Assembly (NCBI GenBank): GCA_947467345.1
Contig: CANIHD010000022.1
Location: forward strand, 1 to 45,911
DNA: 45,911 nt
Source of the DNA: Alphaproteobacteria bacterium
GTDB taxonomy: Bacteria; Pseudomonadota; Alphaproteobacteria; Micropepsales; Micropepsaceae
Direction of reading: 5' to 3'
Below the pieces are notes generated by a model. It was not told the origin of the DNA, did not search any database, and was given only the letters and a program-made list of their open reading frames with translations. Below are positions 27,898-37,290 of the stretch, piece by piece; positions within the stretch are counted from its first letter, which is position 1, and each line of letters opens with the position of its first letter. The position numbers and the translations under genes were made by a program.

Positions 27898-28584
27898 TCA
27901 ATCCTCCGGCCCATCGACATATTTCAGGCCCTTATCGGCAAGACGCTGACGCCAGCCATACATGTCGAGACCCAGTTCGCCCGCAATATAGCGTTTGCGG
28001 CTTTTGGCTTCTTTCTCTTCGCGGTCGATGCTTTTCTGCACGATGTCGGCAGCTTCGTCCTTGCGCACGCAGACGACGCCATCGTCATCGGCGACTATCA
28101 GATCGCCCGGATTAATGAGCTGACCAGCGCAGACCATCGGCCGGTTCACATTCGCGATGGTTTCTTTGACGGTGCCTTGCGCGAACACGGCTTTGGACCA
28201 AGCGGGGAATTTGTTTTCGGTCAGCTCGCGCACGTCGCGTACGCCGGCGTCGATGATGAGGCCGAGTACGCCGCGCGACTGCAGCGACGTGGCGAGGAGC
28301 TCACCGAAATATCCGTCTTCGCAAGGAGAGGTCGGGGCCACGATCAACACGTCGCCGGCCTGACACATTTCCACCGCGACATGGATCATCCAATTGTCGC
28401 CGGGCGGAACTTCGCAGGTGACGGCTGGGCCGGCGATATGGCAGGGGCGATAGATCGGCCGCATATAGGAGGCGAGGAGGCCTTTACGCCCCTGCGCCTC
28501 ATGGACGGTCGCGACCCCAATCTTGCCCAAGCGGGTGACAACCGCGGGGTCCACCCGGCGAATATTGCGAACGACCGTGCTCAT
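27898..28584 (-). CDS. ligK: 4-carboxy-4-hydroxy-2-oxoadipate aldolase LigK
   Basis: LigK cleaves 4-carboxy-4-hydroxy-2-oxoadipate into pyruvate and oxaloacetate, the last step of the pathway, and usually also decarboxylates oxaloacetate. At 228 residues it matches known LigK/ProA aldolases of the RraA-like fold. It has [37 protein letters not shown] and the metal/substrate strand [20 protein letters not shown] precedes the ATG. It is the first gene of the minus-strand lig operon, so the operon promoter should lie in 28585-28720. Confidence 0.95.
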   Translation of the reverse strand: MSTVVRNIRRVDPAVVTRLGKIGVATVHEAQGRKGLLASYMRPIYRPCHIAGPAVTCEVPPGDNWMIHVAVEMCQAGDVLIVAPTSPCEDGYFGELLATSLQSRGVLGLIIDAGVRDVRELTENKFPAWSKAVFAQGTVKETIANVNRPMVCAGQLINPGDLIVADDDGVVCVRKDEAADIVQKSIDREEKEAKSRKRYIAGELGLDMYGWRQRLADKGLKYVDGPED

Positions 28585-28637
28585 ACGAATTCTCCCAGCC
28601 TTTATAAGGTATTAGACGACAATTTCCCGCGTCCTCC

Positions 28638-28649
28638 AGAGGCGCCTCT
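28638..28649. promoter_or_regulatory. Palindrome upstream of the lig operon, candidate operator
   Basis: AGAGGCGCCTCT is a perfect 12-base palindrome centred 59 bases upstream of the ligK ATG, in the 258-base divergent region between ligK and the carbonic anhydrase gene. The minus strand between it and ligK has an AT-rich TAATACCTTATAA stretch that could hold the -10 box. A second GC-rich symmetry, ACACCCCCGGGGTGT, is at 28727-28741 nearer the plus-strand gene. No lig regulator gene is in the window. Confidence 0.35.
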
Positions 28650-28842
28650 AAGCGGGCGCGTGTTCCATCGCGAGCAGGTTCATTCCTATCGTTTGGGACC
28701 GGATCGTGGCAAGGCGATGGGCTGCCACACCCCCGGGGTGTTTTGCCTTTGGACAGGGCCGCCTGGCGATTTTGCTTGCGTGCGGGCATGAACTTAAGCC
28801 ACCCAGCGCCCTAGAGGCATCGCTTTCAGCTCGGAGCGCGCA

Positions 28843-29454
28843 TTGGATCCTTTGATAGCCGGGTATCAGCAATTCCGGGCCCAGCGCTGGCCGGAGCAGC
28901 GCACGCTCTATGAAGGGTTAGCTGACAGCCAGAAGCCGCAAACGATGATTGTTTCGTGTTGCGATTCCCGCGTCGATCCGGCGACGATATTCAGCGCGCG
29001 CCCGGGCGAATTGTTTATTGTGCGCAATGTGGCCAATGTGGTGCCGCCGTTTGAGCCGGGTGGTGAACACGGCGGAACCTATCACGGCACCTCCGCGGCG
29101 CTGGAGTTCGCGGTCCGCAAACTTGCCGTCTCCACCATATTGGTGCTCGGCCATGGTCAATGCGGCGGTATCGATGCGGCCTTGGCTCCGCCTGAAGATT
29201 CCAGCCCATTTCTGGCGGCATGGATCGCGCTCTTGAGGCCTGCCGTGGAGAATTGCTCGGGACCGGCTGAAACGCTTCATGCCGCGTGCGAACGGGAAAA
29301 CGTGCGCCTTTCGCTGGCGCGGTTAATGACATTTCCGTTTGTCGCCGAGCGGGTTCAAAACGGGACATTGCGGCTGGAAGGCGCGCATTTTGCCATTGCT
29401 GACGGCCGCCTGGAATGGCTGGAACAGAACGGCAGTTTTCGTGCCATCACCTGA
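28843..29454 (+). CDS. Beta-class carbonic anhydrase
   Basis: The 203-residue zinc enzyme interconverts CO2 and bicarbonate. It has the zinc/catalytic motif SCCDSRVDP (Cys, with the Asp-Arg dyad) near residues 38-46, RNVANVVPP, and the second zinc site GHGQCGG near 103-109. The start is a TTG at 28843 with GGAG eight bases before; no ATG fits the homologous N-terminus. It diverges from the lig operon, whose reactions release CO2 or handle oxaloacetate, but a functional link is not shown. Confidence 0.93.
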   Translation: MDPLIAGYQQFRAQRWPEQRTLYEGLADSQKPQTMIVSCCDSRVDPATIFSARPGELFIVRNVANVVPPFEPGGEHGGTYHGTSAALEFAVRKLAVSTILVLGHGQCGGIDAALAPPEDSSPFLAAWIALLRPAVENCSGPAETLHAACERENVRLSLARLMTFPFVAERVQNGTLRLEGAHFAIADGRLEWLEQNGSFRAIT

Positions 29455-29692
29455 TCCAGAACTTTCGGCTCGCGACGGGGCGTTGCGGGGACCGATATTC
29501 GCCATGGCAGCGCGCTGCCATTCCGACACATGCAGCCGATAGGCTGCGCAGCGAAAGAATTCTAAACTGGAAACCGATAGCTCAGCCGCATCTTCGGCGG
29601 CCCCTTCGCACGCGGCACGCAATTGGGTTGCAATCCTGGCGGCCTATCGCGAGCCGAATGCGCTTCGCAGCACACTTGAAGTCATCATCACG

Positions 29693-30601
29693 GTGTTGCC
29701 CTTCATCGCTTTATGGGCTGCTGCGTGGGTAACGATGGATCATAGTTATTTGCTGTCGCTGTTGCTGGCGATTCCCGCGGCCGGTTTTCTGGTGCGACTT
29801 TTCCTGATTCAGCACGATTGCGGGCACGGCGCCTTTTTCCGTCACCGTCTGGCGAATGATTGGATCGGCCGGGTCATCGGCGTTCTGACATTTACGCCGT
29901 ATGACGTCTGGCGCCGTTCGCATGCGCTGCATCATGCCACCACCGGAGATCTCGACCGGCGCGGCATGGGTGACATCAAGACACTGACCTTGGCGGAATA
30001 TCGCGCGATGTCGCTCCCGGGACGGCTCAAATATCGCCTCTATCGCCATCCCTTCGTCATGTTCGTGATCGGGCCGGCGAATTTGTTTTTGTTGCAGCAT
30101 CGTTTGCCGCTGGGCTGGATGCGTGCCGGCTGGTGGCCATGGGTGAGCACGATGGCGACCAATGCCGCCATTGCCGCCATTGTATCGCTTCTGATCTGGC
30201 TGATCGGCGTTAAAGCGTTTTTGCTGATCCATATGCCGATCCTGATCCTGGCCGCATCGATGGGCGTGTGGCTGTTCTATGTTCAGCACCAATTCGCCGA
30301 GACGCGTTGGGATCGCGGTCCCGATTGGGATCTGCATGAAGCCGCGCTGCATGGCAGCTCGCATTATGATTTGCCGCTGGTGCTGCGCTGGTTCACTGCC
30401 AATATCGGCATGCACCATGTGCACCATTTGAACAGCCGGATTCCCTATTATCATTTGCCGCGCGCATTGGCTGACCACCCCGAGCTACGCGACATCAGCC
30501 GTGTGACGCTTTGGGAAAGCCTGCGGTGCGTGCGCTTCGCTTTGTGGGATGAGCAAAAGCGGCGCCTGGTTCCCTTCCGCGCGGCGAGAGTTCGCGGTTA
30601 A
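29693..30601 (+). CDS. Membrane fatty acid desaturase
   Basis: A di-iron fatty acyl desaturase of the inner membrane with the three histidine boxes HDCGH (near residue 41), RRSHALHH (near 75) and HHVHH (near 240), and about four hydrophobic membrane segments. The coordinates use the first canonical start, a GTG at 29693. However, desaturase-like sequence (NWVAILAAYREPN) continues in frame upstream, and the frame stays open back to 29543 without an ATG, GTG or TTG. The true start may be a CTG at 29567 or another rare codon. It probably adjusts membrane fluidity together with the CFA-like methyltransferase elsewhere in the window. Confidence 0.9.
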   Translation: MLPFIALWAAAWVTMDHSYLLSLLLAIPAAGFLVRLFLIQHDCGHGAFFRHRLANDWIGRVIGVLTFTPYDVWRRSHALHHATTGDLDRRGMGDIKTLTLAEYRAMSLPGRLKYRLYRHPFVMFVIGPANLFLLQHRLPLGWMRAGWWPWVSTMATNAAIAAIVSLLIWLIGVKAFLLIHMPILILAASMGVWLFYVQHQFAETRWDRGPDWDLHEAALHGSSHYDLPLVLRWFTANIGMHHVHHLNSRIPYYHLPRALADHPELRDISRVTLWESLRCVRFALWDEQKRRLVPFRAARVRG

Positions 30602-30689
30602 TCCGCTATTCCGCTTGGCGGCAGAGGGGAACGTAGGGGGAGCGCCCGCGTTCATCTTAAGTCTTAGCGTCAGCGCGGGAATCCGTTGA

Positions 30690-31769
30690 ATGGCATGGTT
30701 GGTTTCCCGTTTCAAGAAATACGAACGCTTTATGTCGGCTCTCGCGATGATCGCGGGGTTCACGTTCGACAATTATTTCTTTCAACGCATTGACCATTTC
30801 GCGACGCAGCTCGTGTTGCTGGCCTATTTGACGTTCGCCACCAGCGCCATCGTGCTGCTCCATTATATCGACTCCTGTTCCGAACCAGCGAAGGCACTTC
30901 GGAAGCTTCATTCATTTCTCGTCATGGCCACGCAATTTGCCTTTGGCGGTCTGTGGAGCGCGTTTCTTATTTTCTATGGGCGCAGCGCTGTGCTGGCCGC
31001 GTCATGGCCTTTTCTTCTCATTCTCAGCGCCATGCTTGTCGGAAATGAGGTGTTCCGGGACTATCGCGACCGCCTAGCCTTTACATGCACGCTGCTTTTC
31101 TTCGCCCTGTTTTCCTACATGATCTTCGTGGTGCCGATCGTGACGGGAACGATGGGGCGCCGAATATTTCTGCTCAGCGGCGTGCCGGCGCTTCTTCTAT
31201 TTTCCGCAGTGGTGTTTGTGCTTTGGTGCGTAGGACCGGAACGCATACGGCAGGGTTGGCGCGCGATCGTACTTGGAGCTCTGGGTGTCTACGCCTGCAT
31301 CAATGTTTTTTACTTTACGAGCATTCTGCCGCCTTTGCCGTTGGCGCTGACGCAAGCGGGCGTTTTCTACTCGGTCGCGAAGGATGGCGATTTATATCGG
31401 GCGGTCGGTGGGCAACAGGGTTGGTATGGCACGACGGGCGCGCGGCCCGTTTTGCGTGTCGCTCCGGACGAGGGGCTTTCTGTCTACAGCGCCGTATTCG
31501 CGCCGATCCAGCTGCGAACCGAGATTGTTCATATCTGGCAGCGCTATGACGATGCCGCGCGCTCCTGGCATCAGGAATCGGTGGTGAAGTTTCCCATCAC
31601 CGGTGGCCGCGAAGGCGGTTATCGCGGCTATTCCGTCAAATCGAATCCGCGGGCCGGGCAATGGCGCGTCGATATCGAAACGACGGAAGGCCGGCTCATC
31701 GGGCGGGTGGTGTTTGCCGTGGCGGCGGGAGCCAATGCGGCCGCGCGTCGGGCTGAAGTGCTGCACTAA
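30690..31769 (+). CDS. DUF2914 domain-containing membrane protein
   Basis: A 359-residue protein with about six to seven transmembrane segments in residues 15-225, followed by a soluble C-terminal domain (about 245-345) matching the DUF2914 pattern. That pattern is W-Q-R-Y...W-H followed by V-K-F-P-I-T-G-G-R-E-G-G-Y-R-G-Y-S and W-R-V-D-I-E-T-x-E-G-R-L-I-G-R. DUF2914 resembles a small beta-sandwich found in envelope proteins of unknown role. It lies 88 bases after the desaturase on the same strand. Function not known. Confidence 0.8.
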   Translation: MAWLVSRFKKYERFMSALAMIAGFTFDNYFFQRIDHFATQLVLLAYLTFATSAIVLLHYIDSCSEPAKALRKLHSFLVMATQFAFGGLWSAFLIFYGRSAVLAASWPFLLILSAMLVGNEVFRDYRDRLAFTCTLLFFALFSYMIFVVPIVTGTMGRRIFLLSGVPALLLFSAVVFVLWCVGPERIRQGWRAIVLGALGVYACINVFYFTSILPPLPLALTQAGVFYSVAKDGDLYRAVGGQQGWYGTTGARPVLRVAPDEGLSVYSAVFAPIQLRTEIVHIWQRYDDAARSWHQESVVKFPITGGREGGYRGYSVKSNPRAGQWRVDIETTEGRLIGRVVFAVAAGANAAARRAEVLH

Positions 31770-31991
31770 CAATAATGGCGATTTTTGCTGGCCAGGCCGC
31801 CTCCTGAAGCCCGGGAAGCGGTCTTTGTTCCGACGCTGGCGGATACTTCGTCCTGCGGCTAACGCTCTCGTGACCCGAATTTCGCTGAACCGGGACTTCG
31901 CCTGAGTGCGGTACACGGAAGATTCTTTCTACTATGCGTATGGTAATGACCAGTGGCCACGATAGATTCGTGTCCGAGGAGCCCGTTTCCT

Positions 31992-33668
31992 ATGCAGCAC
32001 GTCTCACCTTTGGTTGGCACGCTTGTGGTTGGTATCGGCCTGGCGTTCTTATTTGGGACGCTGGCCAATCGCCTGCGAATCTCCCCCCTGGTGGGCTATC
32101 TCGTCGCCGGCGTTGTGGTGGGTCCGTTCACGCCTGGAATCATGGCCGACGCCAGTATGGCGGGGCAATTGGCCGAAATCGGCCTGATTTTGCTGATGTT
32201 CGGCGTCGGTCTTCATTTCTCGCTCAAGGACCTTTTGGCCCTTTGGACTGTGGTCGTTCCGGGCGCCATCGCGCAGGTGGCAGTGACCATCTCGCTTGGC
32301 ATGTTGGTTGGGCTAGCCGTTGGCTGGCCGCTGGCCGCTGGGTTTGCCTTTGGCCTGGCACTGTCGATTTCTTCGACCGTCGTTCTGACGCGCGCTTTGC
32401 AGGGGGCGCATTTGCTGGATTCCCAGCGCGGGCATTTGGCGTTTGGCTGGCTGATTGTGCAGGACGTCGTGACCATCATCGCGCTGGTGGTGATGCCGCC
32501 CATCTATGCGGCCATGACATCCGGCGAAACCGCAGGCATCGGCGCATTGGCCGGTGCCCTAGGCGGCGCGATGCTGCGCCTCGCGATTTTCGCGGTGCTG
32601 ATGTTCGCCGTGGGCAAACGCGTGATCCCTGCGCTGCTGCATTACATCGCCCATACGGGCAGCCGCGAATTGTTTCGTCTTGCCGTGCTAACGATTGCGC
32701 TGGTGGTGGCGTTTGCGGCGGCGACCTATTTCGGCGTCTCGCTGGCACTTGGCGCATTCTTCGCCGGCATGATCCTTTCCGAATCCGAACTCAGCCAGCG
32801 CGCGGCGGAAGAAACGCTGCCGCTGCGCGACGCCTTTGCGGTTCTGTTTTTCGTGTCGATTGGTATGTTGTTCGATCCCTATGTCATCGCGCGCGAGCCA
32901 GTGGCGGTGGTTCTGTCCCTGCTGGCGGTGATCATAGGGACGGGCGGCACGGCCTTCGTGGTGGTGCGTTCGTTCGGCTATTCCTTCACCACCGCGCTGA
33001 CAGTTGGCGTCGGTTTGGCGCAGATCGGCGAATTTTCGTTCATTCTCGCCGATCTCGGCGTCGATTTGGGCATGCTGACCAACGACATTCGCAACATCAT
33101 ATTGGCGACATCGATCCTTTCCATCTTTCTCAATCCAGCTTTATTCGCTGCAGCCAGTAGGTTGCGTGCCCGCGGAGTAGAGCTGGTGCCGGCAGCAAGC
33201 GACCCTGCACCGGCGGCAAAATTGGCACCGACGACGCTGACAGGTCATGCCGTTTTGGTCGGCTATGGCCGGGTGGGGCAGATGCTGGCCGAGAATCTTA
33301 TCCAGGATGGCTGGCCGCTGCTGGTCATTGAAGACGCCGCGGACGTGGTGGAGAAATTACGGGCGCGCGGCATAGAGGCGATCGAGGGCAACGCGGCTCA
33401 AGGCATGGTGTTGGGAATTGCGAATCTGGCGCGCGCGCGCGTTCTGATTGTCGCCATACCCAATGGCTTCGAGGCGGGCCAGATCGTGGAGCAGGGGCGG
33501 CGCGCCAATCCGGAGTTGGACATTGTGGCGCGCGCCCATTTCGACGCCGAAGTGGATCATTTGATCGCGCATGGCGCCAATACGGTGATCATGGGCGAAC
33601 GCGAAATCGCCCGCGCCATGTTGGAGCACGTCAAAAGCCGTCTGCCGCGAACCGGCGGCACTTCTTAA
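31992..33668 (+). CDS. CPA2-family cation:proton antiporter with TrkA-N domain (YbaL/KefB type)
   Basis: The 558-residue protein has a Na/H-exchanger membrane domain of about 12 helices (residues 5-385) and a cytosolic TrkA-N nucleotide-binding domain with HAVLVGYGRVGQMLAEN at about 415-431. This layout gates K+ or other cation efflux by NAD(H) or glutathione-type ligands. I chose the ATG at 31992, ten bases after GAGGAG, over a GTG 13 codons upstream. It converges with the NHL-repeat gene; a 7-base-pair hairpin (33679-33701) spans the junction. Confidence 0.93.
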   Translation: MQHVSPLVGTLVVGIGLAFLFGTLANRLRISPLVGYLVAGVVVGPFTPGIMADASMAGQLAEIGLILLMFGVGLHFSLKDLLALWTVVVPGAIAQVAVTISLGMLVGLAVGWPLAAGFAFGLALSISSTVVLTRALQGAHLLDSQRGHLAFGWLIVQDVVTIIALVVMPPIYAAMTSGETAGIGALAGALGGAMLRLAIFAVLMFAVGKRVIPALLHYIAHTGSRELFRLAVLTIALVVAFAAATYFGVSLALGAFFAGMILSESELSQRAAEETLPLRDAFAVLFFVSIGMLFDPYVIAREPVAVVLSLLAVIIGTGGTAFVVVRSFGYSFTTALTVGVGLAQIGEFSFILADLGVDLGMLTNDIRNIILATSILSIFLNPALFAAASRLRARGVELVPAASDPAPAAKLAPTTLTGHAVLVGYGRVGQMLAENLIQDGWPLLVIEDAADVVEKLRARGIEAIEGNAAQGMVLGIANLARARVLIVAIPNGFEAGQIVEQGRRANPELDIVARAHFDAEVDHLIAHGANTVIMGEREIARAMLEHVKSRLPRTGGTS

Positions 33669-33685
33669 GCGGGTATGTCTCGGCC

Positions 33686-35005
33686 CTATTGCCAGGCCGA
33701 GTAAACCGGCTTTCCGATCAGCGTTGCGGGATTGGCATTGGCGCGCGGACGAAATTTCTGGAAGCGTCCCGCATCGACTTCCGCGACGTAGAGATTTCCT
33801 TCCTGATCGGTAGCCATGCCGTGCACGCCCCAGAGCGTGCCGGGGAAATCCCCCACCGTTCCCCATGCATAGATGAGGCGGCCTTCCAGATCATATTTCA
33901 GCATTTTATGCGTGTTGCGATCGAACGCGACCAGCATGCGATCGGCGCCGATTTGTACGAAGTGCAGGCTTGACGGCGTCACGGCAATTTTCCATTCGGA
34001 AATATATTTGCCGTTCTCATCGAAAATCTGAACGCGGTGATTGTCGCGGTCGTTGACGAAGACACGTTTTGTTTCGACGTCGACGGCAACGCCGTGCACA
34101 TTGTTCATATAGCCAGGACGCGTTTCTTTCCCGCGTTCGCCCGGCATGCCGAAATCGAGCAGGAATTTTCCGGCAGCATCGAATTTCGCGACACGCGTGC
34201 CGTTATAACCATCGGCGACATAGAAGGTGCCATCCGGCAACCAAGCTATGAAGGTCGGGCGGTTGAAATGCGTAGCATCGGCGCCCGGAACATTGGGTGT
34301 GCCAATGGTCTGCACCAGCTCTTTACCGTCATTGCTGAATTTGAAGATCGCATGGGTGTGGTCGTCGACAACCCAGACATGTTTTTCGGGATCATAGGGG
34401 CTGATGTAGATCGAATGCGGACGCTTGAACAAATGGTCCCACTGCGTCCATTCCTCAATGATCTTGCCCTCAGCGTTGACCACGACGATGCAATGCTCCC
34501 AGCGTGCATCGACGCCGAGCTCGCGGTAAGGCGGGGCGTCGCCGCGCCATAGATCCATTCCGCGCGCGGGATCTTGCCCTGAGCCGCCGCCGCCTGGCGG
34601 TGTCGCGGCATTGGCGTTGCGCCAGGGCAGGCCGTTCACCGGAAAGAGAACGTTGGGACCGATATCGGTGAGGAGGCGCGGTTCGGGGCGCGGGATATTC
34701 GGCAATTCGCCGCCGCCGAGCAGGAACACGCGATTTGGACTTTCGGCGAAGATTCCGCGTGCGCCGCCGTAAGTCCATTTCTCATGACCGGGCAGTGTGG
34801 CGAGGTCCTGCGGCCAACCCTCCACTACGTCGTAAGGGCCGGAGACATCTTCGCCGCCAATGGCGCCGGGCACGGCGCTGAATGCGGATAGCACAGGCAT
34901 CGCTGCTTCGGGCGCAGGTGGCGAACTGACTTGACGGCCGCCAGCTAGGAAACCAATCGTGCCGCCCACGACAAGCGCACCCAACGCCAAGATCGCCTTG
35001 TTCAT
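33686..35005 (-). CDS. NHL-repeat beta-propeller protein, predicted exported or membrane-anchored
   Basis: A 439-residue protein with an N-terminal hydrophobic segment (LALGALVVGGTIGFLAGG) followed by a long linker and NHL-type propeller repeats. Several blades are readable: W-V-V-D-D-H-T-H-A-I-F-K-F-S, FYVADGYNGTRVAKFDAAGKFL, VFVNDRDNHRVQIFDENGKYI and LYVAEVDAGRFQKFRP. The arrangement resembles the lyase part of peptidylglycine alpha-amidating enzymes, but the catalytic role is not established. GGAGG precedes the ATG. It diverges from the LigW-like gene across 287 gene-free bases (35006-35292) in which I see no clear promoter or dyad. Confidence 0.8.
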   Translation of the reverse strand: MNKAILALGALVVGGTIGFLAGGRQVSSPPAPEAAMPVLSAFSAVPGAIGGEDVSGPYDVVEGWPQDLATLPGHEKWTYGGARGIFAESPNRVFLLGGGELPNIPRPEPRLLTDIGPNVLFPVNGLPWRNANAATPPGGGGSGQDPARGMDLWRGDAPPYRELGVDARWEHCIVVVNAEGKIIEEWTQWDHLFKRPHSIYISPYDPEKHVWVVDDHTHAIFKFSNDGKELVQTIGTPNVPGADATHFNRPTFIAWLPDGTFYVADGYNGTRVAKFDAAGKFLLDFGMPGERGKETRPGYMNNVHGVAVDVETKRVFVNDRDNHRVQIFDENGKYISEWKIAVTPSSLHFVQIGADRMLVAFDRNTHKMLKYDLEGRLIYAWGTVGDFPGTLWGVHGMATDQEGNLYVAEVDAGRFQKFRPRANANPATLIGKPVYSAWQ

Positions 35006-35292
35006 TGAAGTCCTCCGCGCCAGCTATCCTGGCTATTGTTTTCTTGAAATCGGACCAAACGCCCCCGTACCGATCCCACGATAGCGCGTTCACCACGCCC
35101 CCGGAAGGCGGCGGTCCGCAGGTCTCAAATCGTTCACTAGGAAAATACCGCTCTGTGATCCGACGCGATACCGTGAGCGCGCACAATGCCCGGCACTAAC
35201 CAAAAGTTTTCGTTGAGGGTCCGGCGCCAAGTGCCTAGGTTCGGGTGAGAGCCAACGCGCTCAATTTTGACGATAAAATATCGGGGGAAAGC

Positions 35293-36333
35293 ATGGGGCT
35301 GGGGAAGAAACCGTATCTTCGCATCGCAGCAGAGGAGGGTTATTGCCCGCCGGAACTGCTGCAGATCTATCGCGATCTGATCGATAACAAGAAGGTCGAA
35401 GATCCGGCATTCAACACCATGTTCCGCTTTTATCTCGACAGTCCTTCAGCGCGTGTTCGCCAGATCAATGACGGGTTGGTATCGATTACCGGTCATCGGC
35501 TACAGCAAATGGACGAGGCCGGGATCGACAAGGCCATTCTTTCACTGACATCCCCGGGGGTGCAGGTGCTGGAGAAAGAAGACGCGGTTTCTTTCGCGCG
35601 CTATTCCAACGACTGGTTGGTGGATGAAATGGCGAAGGCGCCGCCGGGACGCTTTTACGGGCTGGCCGCTATCGCGCCGCAAGATCCCGTCGAGGCCGCG
35701 AATGAAATCGCACGCGGCAAGCAATTGGGCCTGCGCGGGGTGATCGTCAATTCGCATACCAAGGGCGAGTATCTGGACGACCGTAAATTTTGGCCGATCT
35801 TCGAGGCTGCCGAAGCCGAAGACATGCCGATCTATCTGCATCCGCAAACGCCGCCGCCGAAAATGTCGGCGCCGTTTCTGGAGCGCGGACTAGACGGCGC
35901 CATTTACGGCTTCGCGGTGGAAACCGGCCTGCATATGCTGCGCATCATGACCGCGGGTGTATTCGACCGCTTTCCCAAACTGACCATGGTGATCGGCCAT
36001 TTGGGCGAGGCGCTGCCGTTCTGGCTCTATCGGCTGGATTACATGCACCGCGCGGGCGTGAATTCGAAGCGCTACGAGTCGATGCAACCCACCAAGCGCA
36101 CGATCAGCCAATATATGCGCGAGAATGTTTACATCACGAATAGCGGCGTGGCGTGGGAGCCGGGTATCAAATTTTGCCAGCAAGTTCTGGGCGTGGACCG
36201 TGTGCTTTATGCGATGGACTATCCTTATCAATACGAGCCGTCGGAAGTGGCGGCGCTCGACGCCATGGATATGCCCGATGAAGACAAGAAGAAGTTCTTC
36301 CAGACGAACGCCGAGAAGGTGTTCAAGCTTTAG
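35293..36333 (+). CDS. 5-carboxyvanillate decarboxylase-like enzyme (LigW family)
   Basis: LigW removes the 5-carboxyl of 5-carboxyvanillate, a biphenyl-lignin intermediate, to give vanillate, using a Mn2+ in an amidohydrolase fold. This 346-residue protein begins Y-L-R-I-A-A-E-E-G-Y, where the metal Glu replaces the usual HxH. It has INDGLVSITGHRLQQMDEAG, IYLHPQTPPP, MVIGHLGEALPFWLYRLDYM and TNSGVAWEPGIKFCQQVLG, ending with the catalytic Asp in YAMDYPYQY. These blocks fit LigW better than gamma-resorcylate decarboxylase, but substrate is inferred. The ATG at 35293 follows GGGGGA. The next gene starts six bases after its stop, so the two form an operon. Confidence 0.8.
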   Translation: MGLGKKPYLRIAAEEGYCPPELLQIYRDLIDNKKVEDPAFNTMFRFYLDSPSARVRQINDGLVSITGHRLQQMDEAGIDKAILSLTSPGVQVLEKEDAVSFARYSNDWLVDEMAKAPPGRFYGLAAIAPQDPVEAANEIARGKQLGLRGVIVNSHTKGEYLDDRKFWPIFEAAEAEDMPIYLHPQTPPPKMSAPFLERGLDGAIYGFAVETGLHMLRIMTAGVFDRFPKLTMVIGHLGEALPFWLYRLDYMHRAGVNSKRYESMQPTKRTISQYMRENVYITNSGVAWEPGIKFCQQVLGVDRVLYAMDYPYQYEPSEVAALDAMDMPDEDKKKFFQTNAEKVFKL

Positions 36334-36339
36334 GGCAGC

Positions 36340-37176
36340 GTGACGGACGATATTAATCTGGATGTCTATTTTGCGCGCATCGGATATGCGGGTGCGCGCG
36401 AACCGACGCTCGAAACGTTGCGCGCGCTGCATTTTTTGCATCCGCAGGCACTGGCATTCGAGAATTTGAATCCGTTTCTGGGATTGCCGGTGCTGCTGGA
36501 TGCAGCCTCGTTGACGCGCAAGCTGCTGGAAGGCGGGCGCGGCGGTTATTGCTACGAACAGAATGGGTTGCTGTTTCGCGTATTGCGCCAATTCGGATTT
36601 AAAGTTTCCGGGCTTTCGGCACGGGTGCTTTTGGGGCGCGCGGGGCGGGCAGTGGGGCGCAGCCACATGTTGCTTCGCATCGATCTGAATGATGACATCT
36701 GGATCGCCGATGTCGGCTTCGGCACTCAGACGCTGACGGCGCCGTTGCGGCTTCACGAAAACGGCGTTCAGGATACGCCGCACGGCGCGTTTCGGTTAGA
36801 GGCCATGGGTCCGGAATTTAACCAGCAGAGCAATTGGAGCGGCGCCTGGGAAACCCATTATAGCTTCACCCTGGACGAGCAAATTCTGGACGATTACGAA
36901 GCCTCGAATTGGTACCGCGCCACGCATCCTCAATCTCCGTTCGTGAATAATCTGATGTGCGCGCGCCCCTTGGGCCTGCAGAGATTTGGTCTTTTGAACG
37001 ACGTCTTCACTGTTCGGAACGCTGATGGCTCGGAGCCCAAGCGGCGCATTTTGCGCGATCCGGATGAATTAATGGATGTTCTGGAGGATTCGTTCGGGCT
37101 GACGCTGCCTGCGCCACGCGCCGATTTGGCAACCAAGCTCGCACGCGTGTTTGGGCACGAGCACAGTCTGAAATAG
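36340..37176 (+). CDS. Arylamine N-acetyltransferase
   Basis: The 278-residue enzyme transfers acetyl from acetyl-CoA to aromatic amines or hydrazines. The Cys-His-Asp triad is intact at Cys71 (R-G-G-Y-C-Y-E-Q-N), His109 (GRSHMLL) and Asp124 (WIADVGFG). The start is a GTG with AGGG upstream, six bases after the LigW-like gene. Pairing with an aromatic decarboxylase suggests a substrate connected to aromatic catabolism or detoxification; this is inference. Confidence 0.95.
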   Translation: MTDDINLDVYFARIGYAGAREPTLETLRALHFLHPQALAFENLNPFLGLPVLLDAASLTRKLLEGGRGGYCYEQNGLLFRVLRQFGFKVSGLSARVLLGRAGRAVGRSHMLLRIDLNDDIWIADVGFGTQTLTAPLRLHENGVQDTPHGAFRLEAMGPEFNQQSNWSGAWETHYSFTLDEQILDDYEASNWYRATHPQSPFVNNLMCARPLGLQRFGLLNDVFTVRNADGSEPKRRILRDPDELMDVLEDSFGLTLPAPRADLATKLARVFGHEHSLK

Positions 37177-37290
37177 ACGCTGCCTTGCATTTGCCACGAA
37201 TGCACCTTGCGCTTGTCGCAATCCGGCCCGTGTTCAGACCCAATGCGCTATCAGCTTGCGCGACATCAATCTTTCGCGGGGATGACGAAC

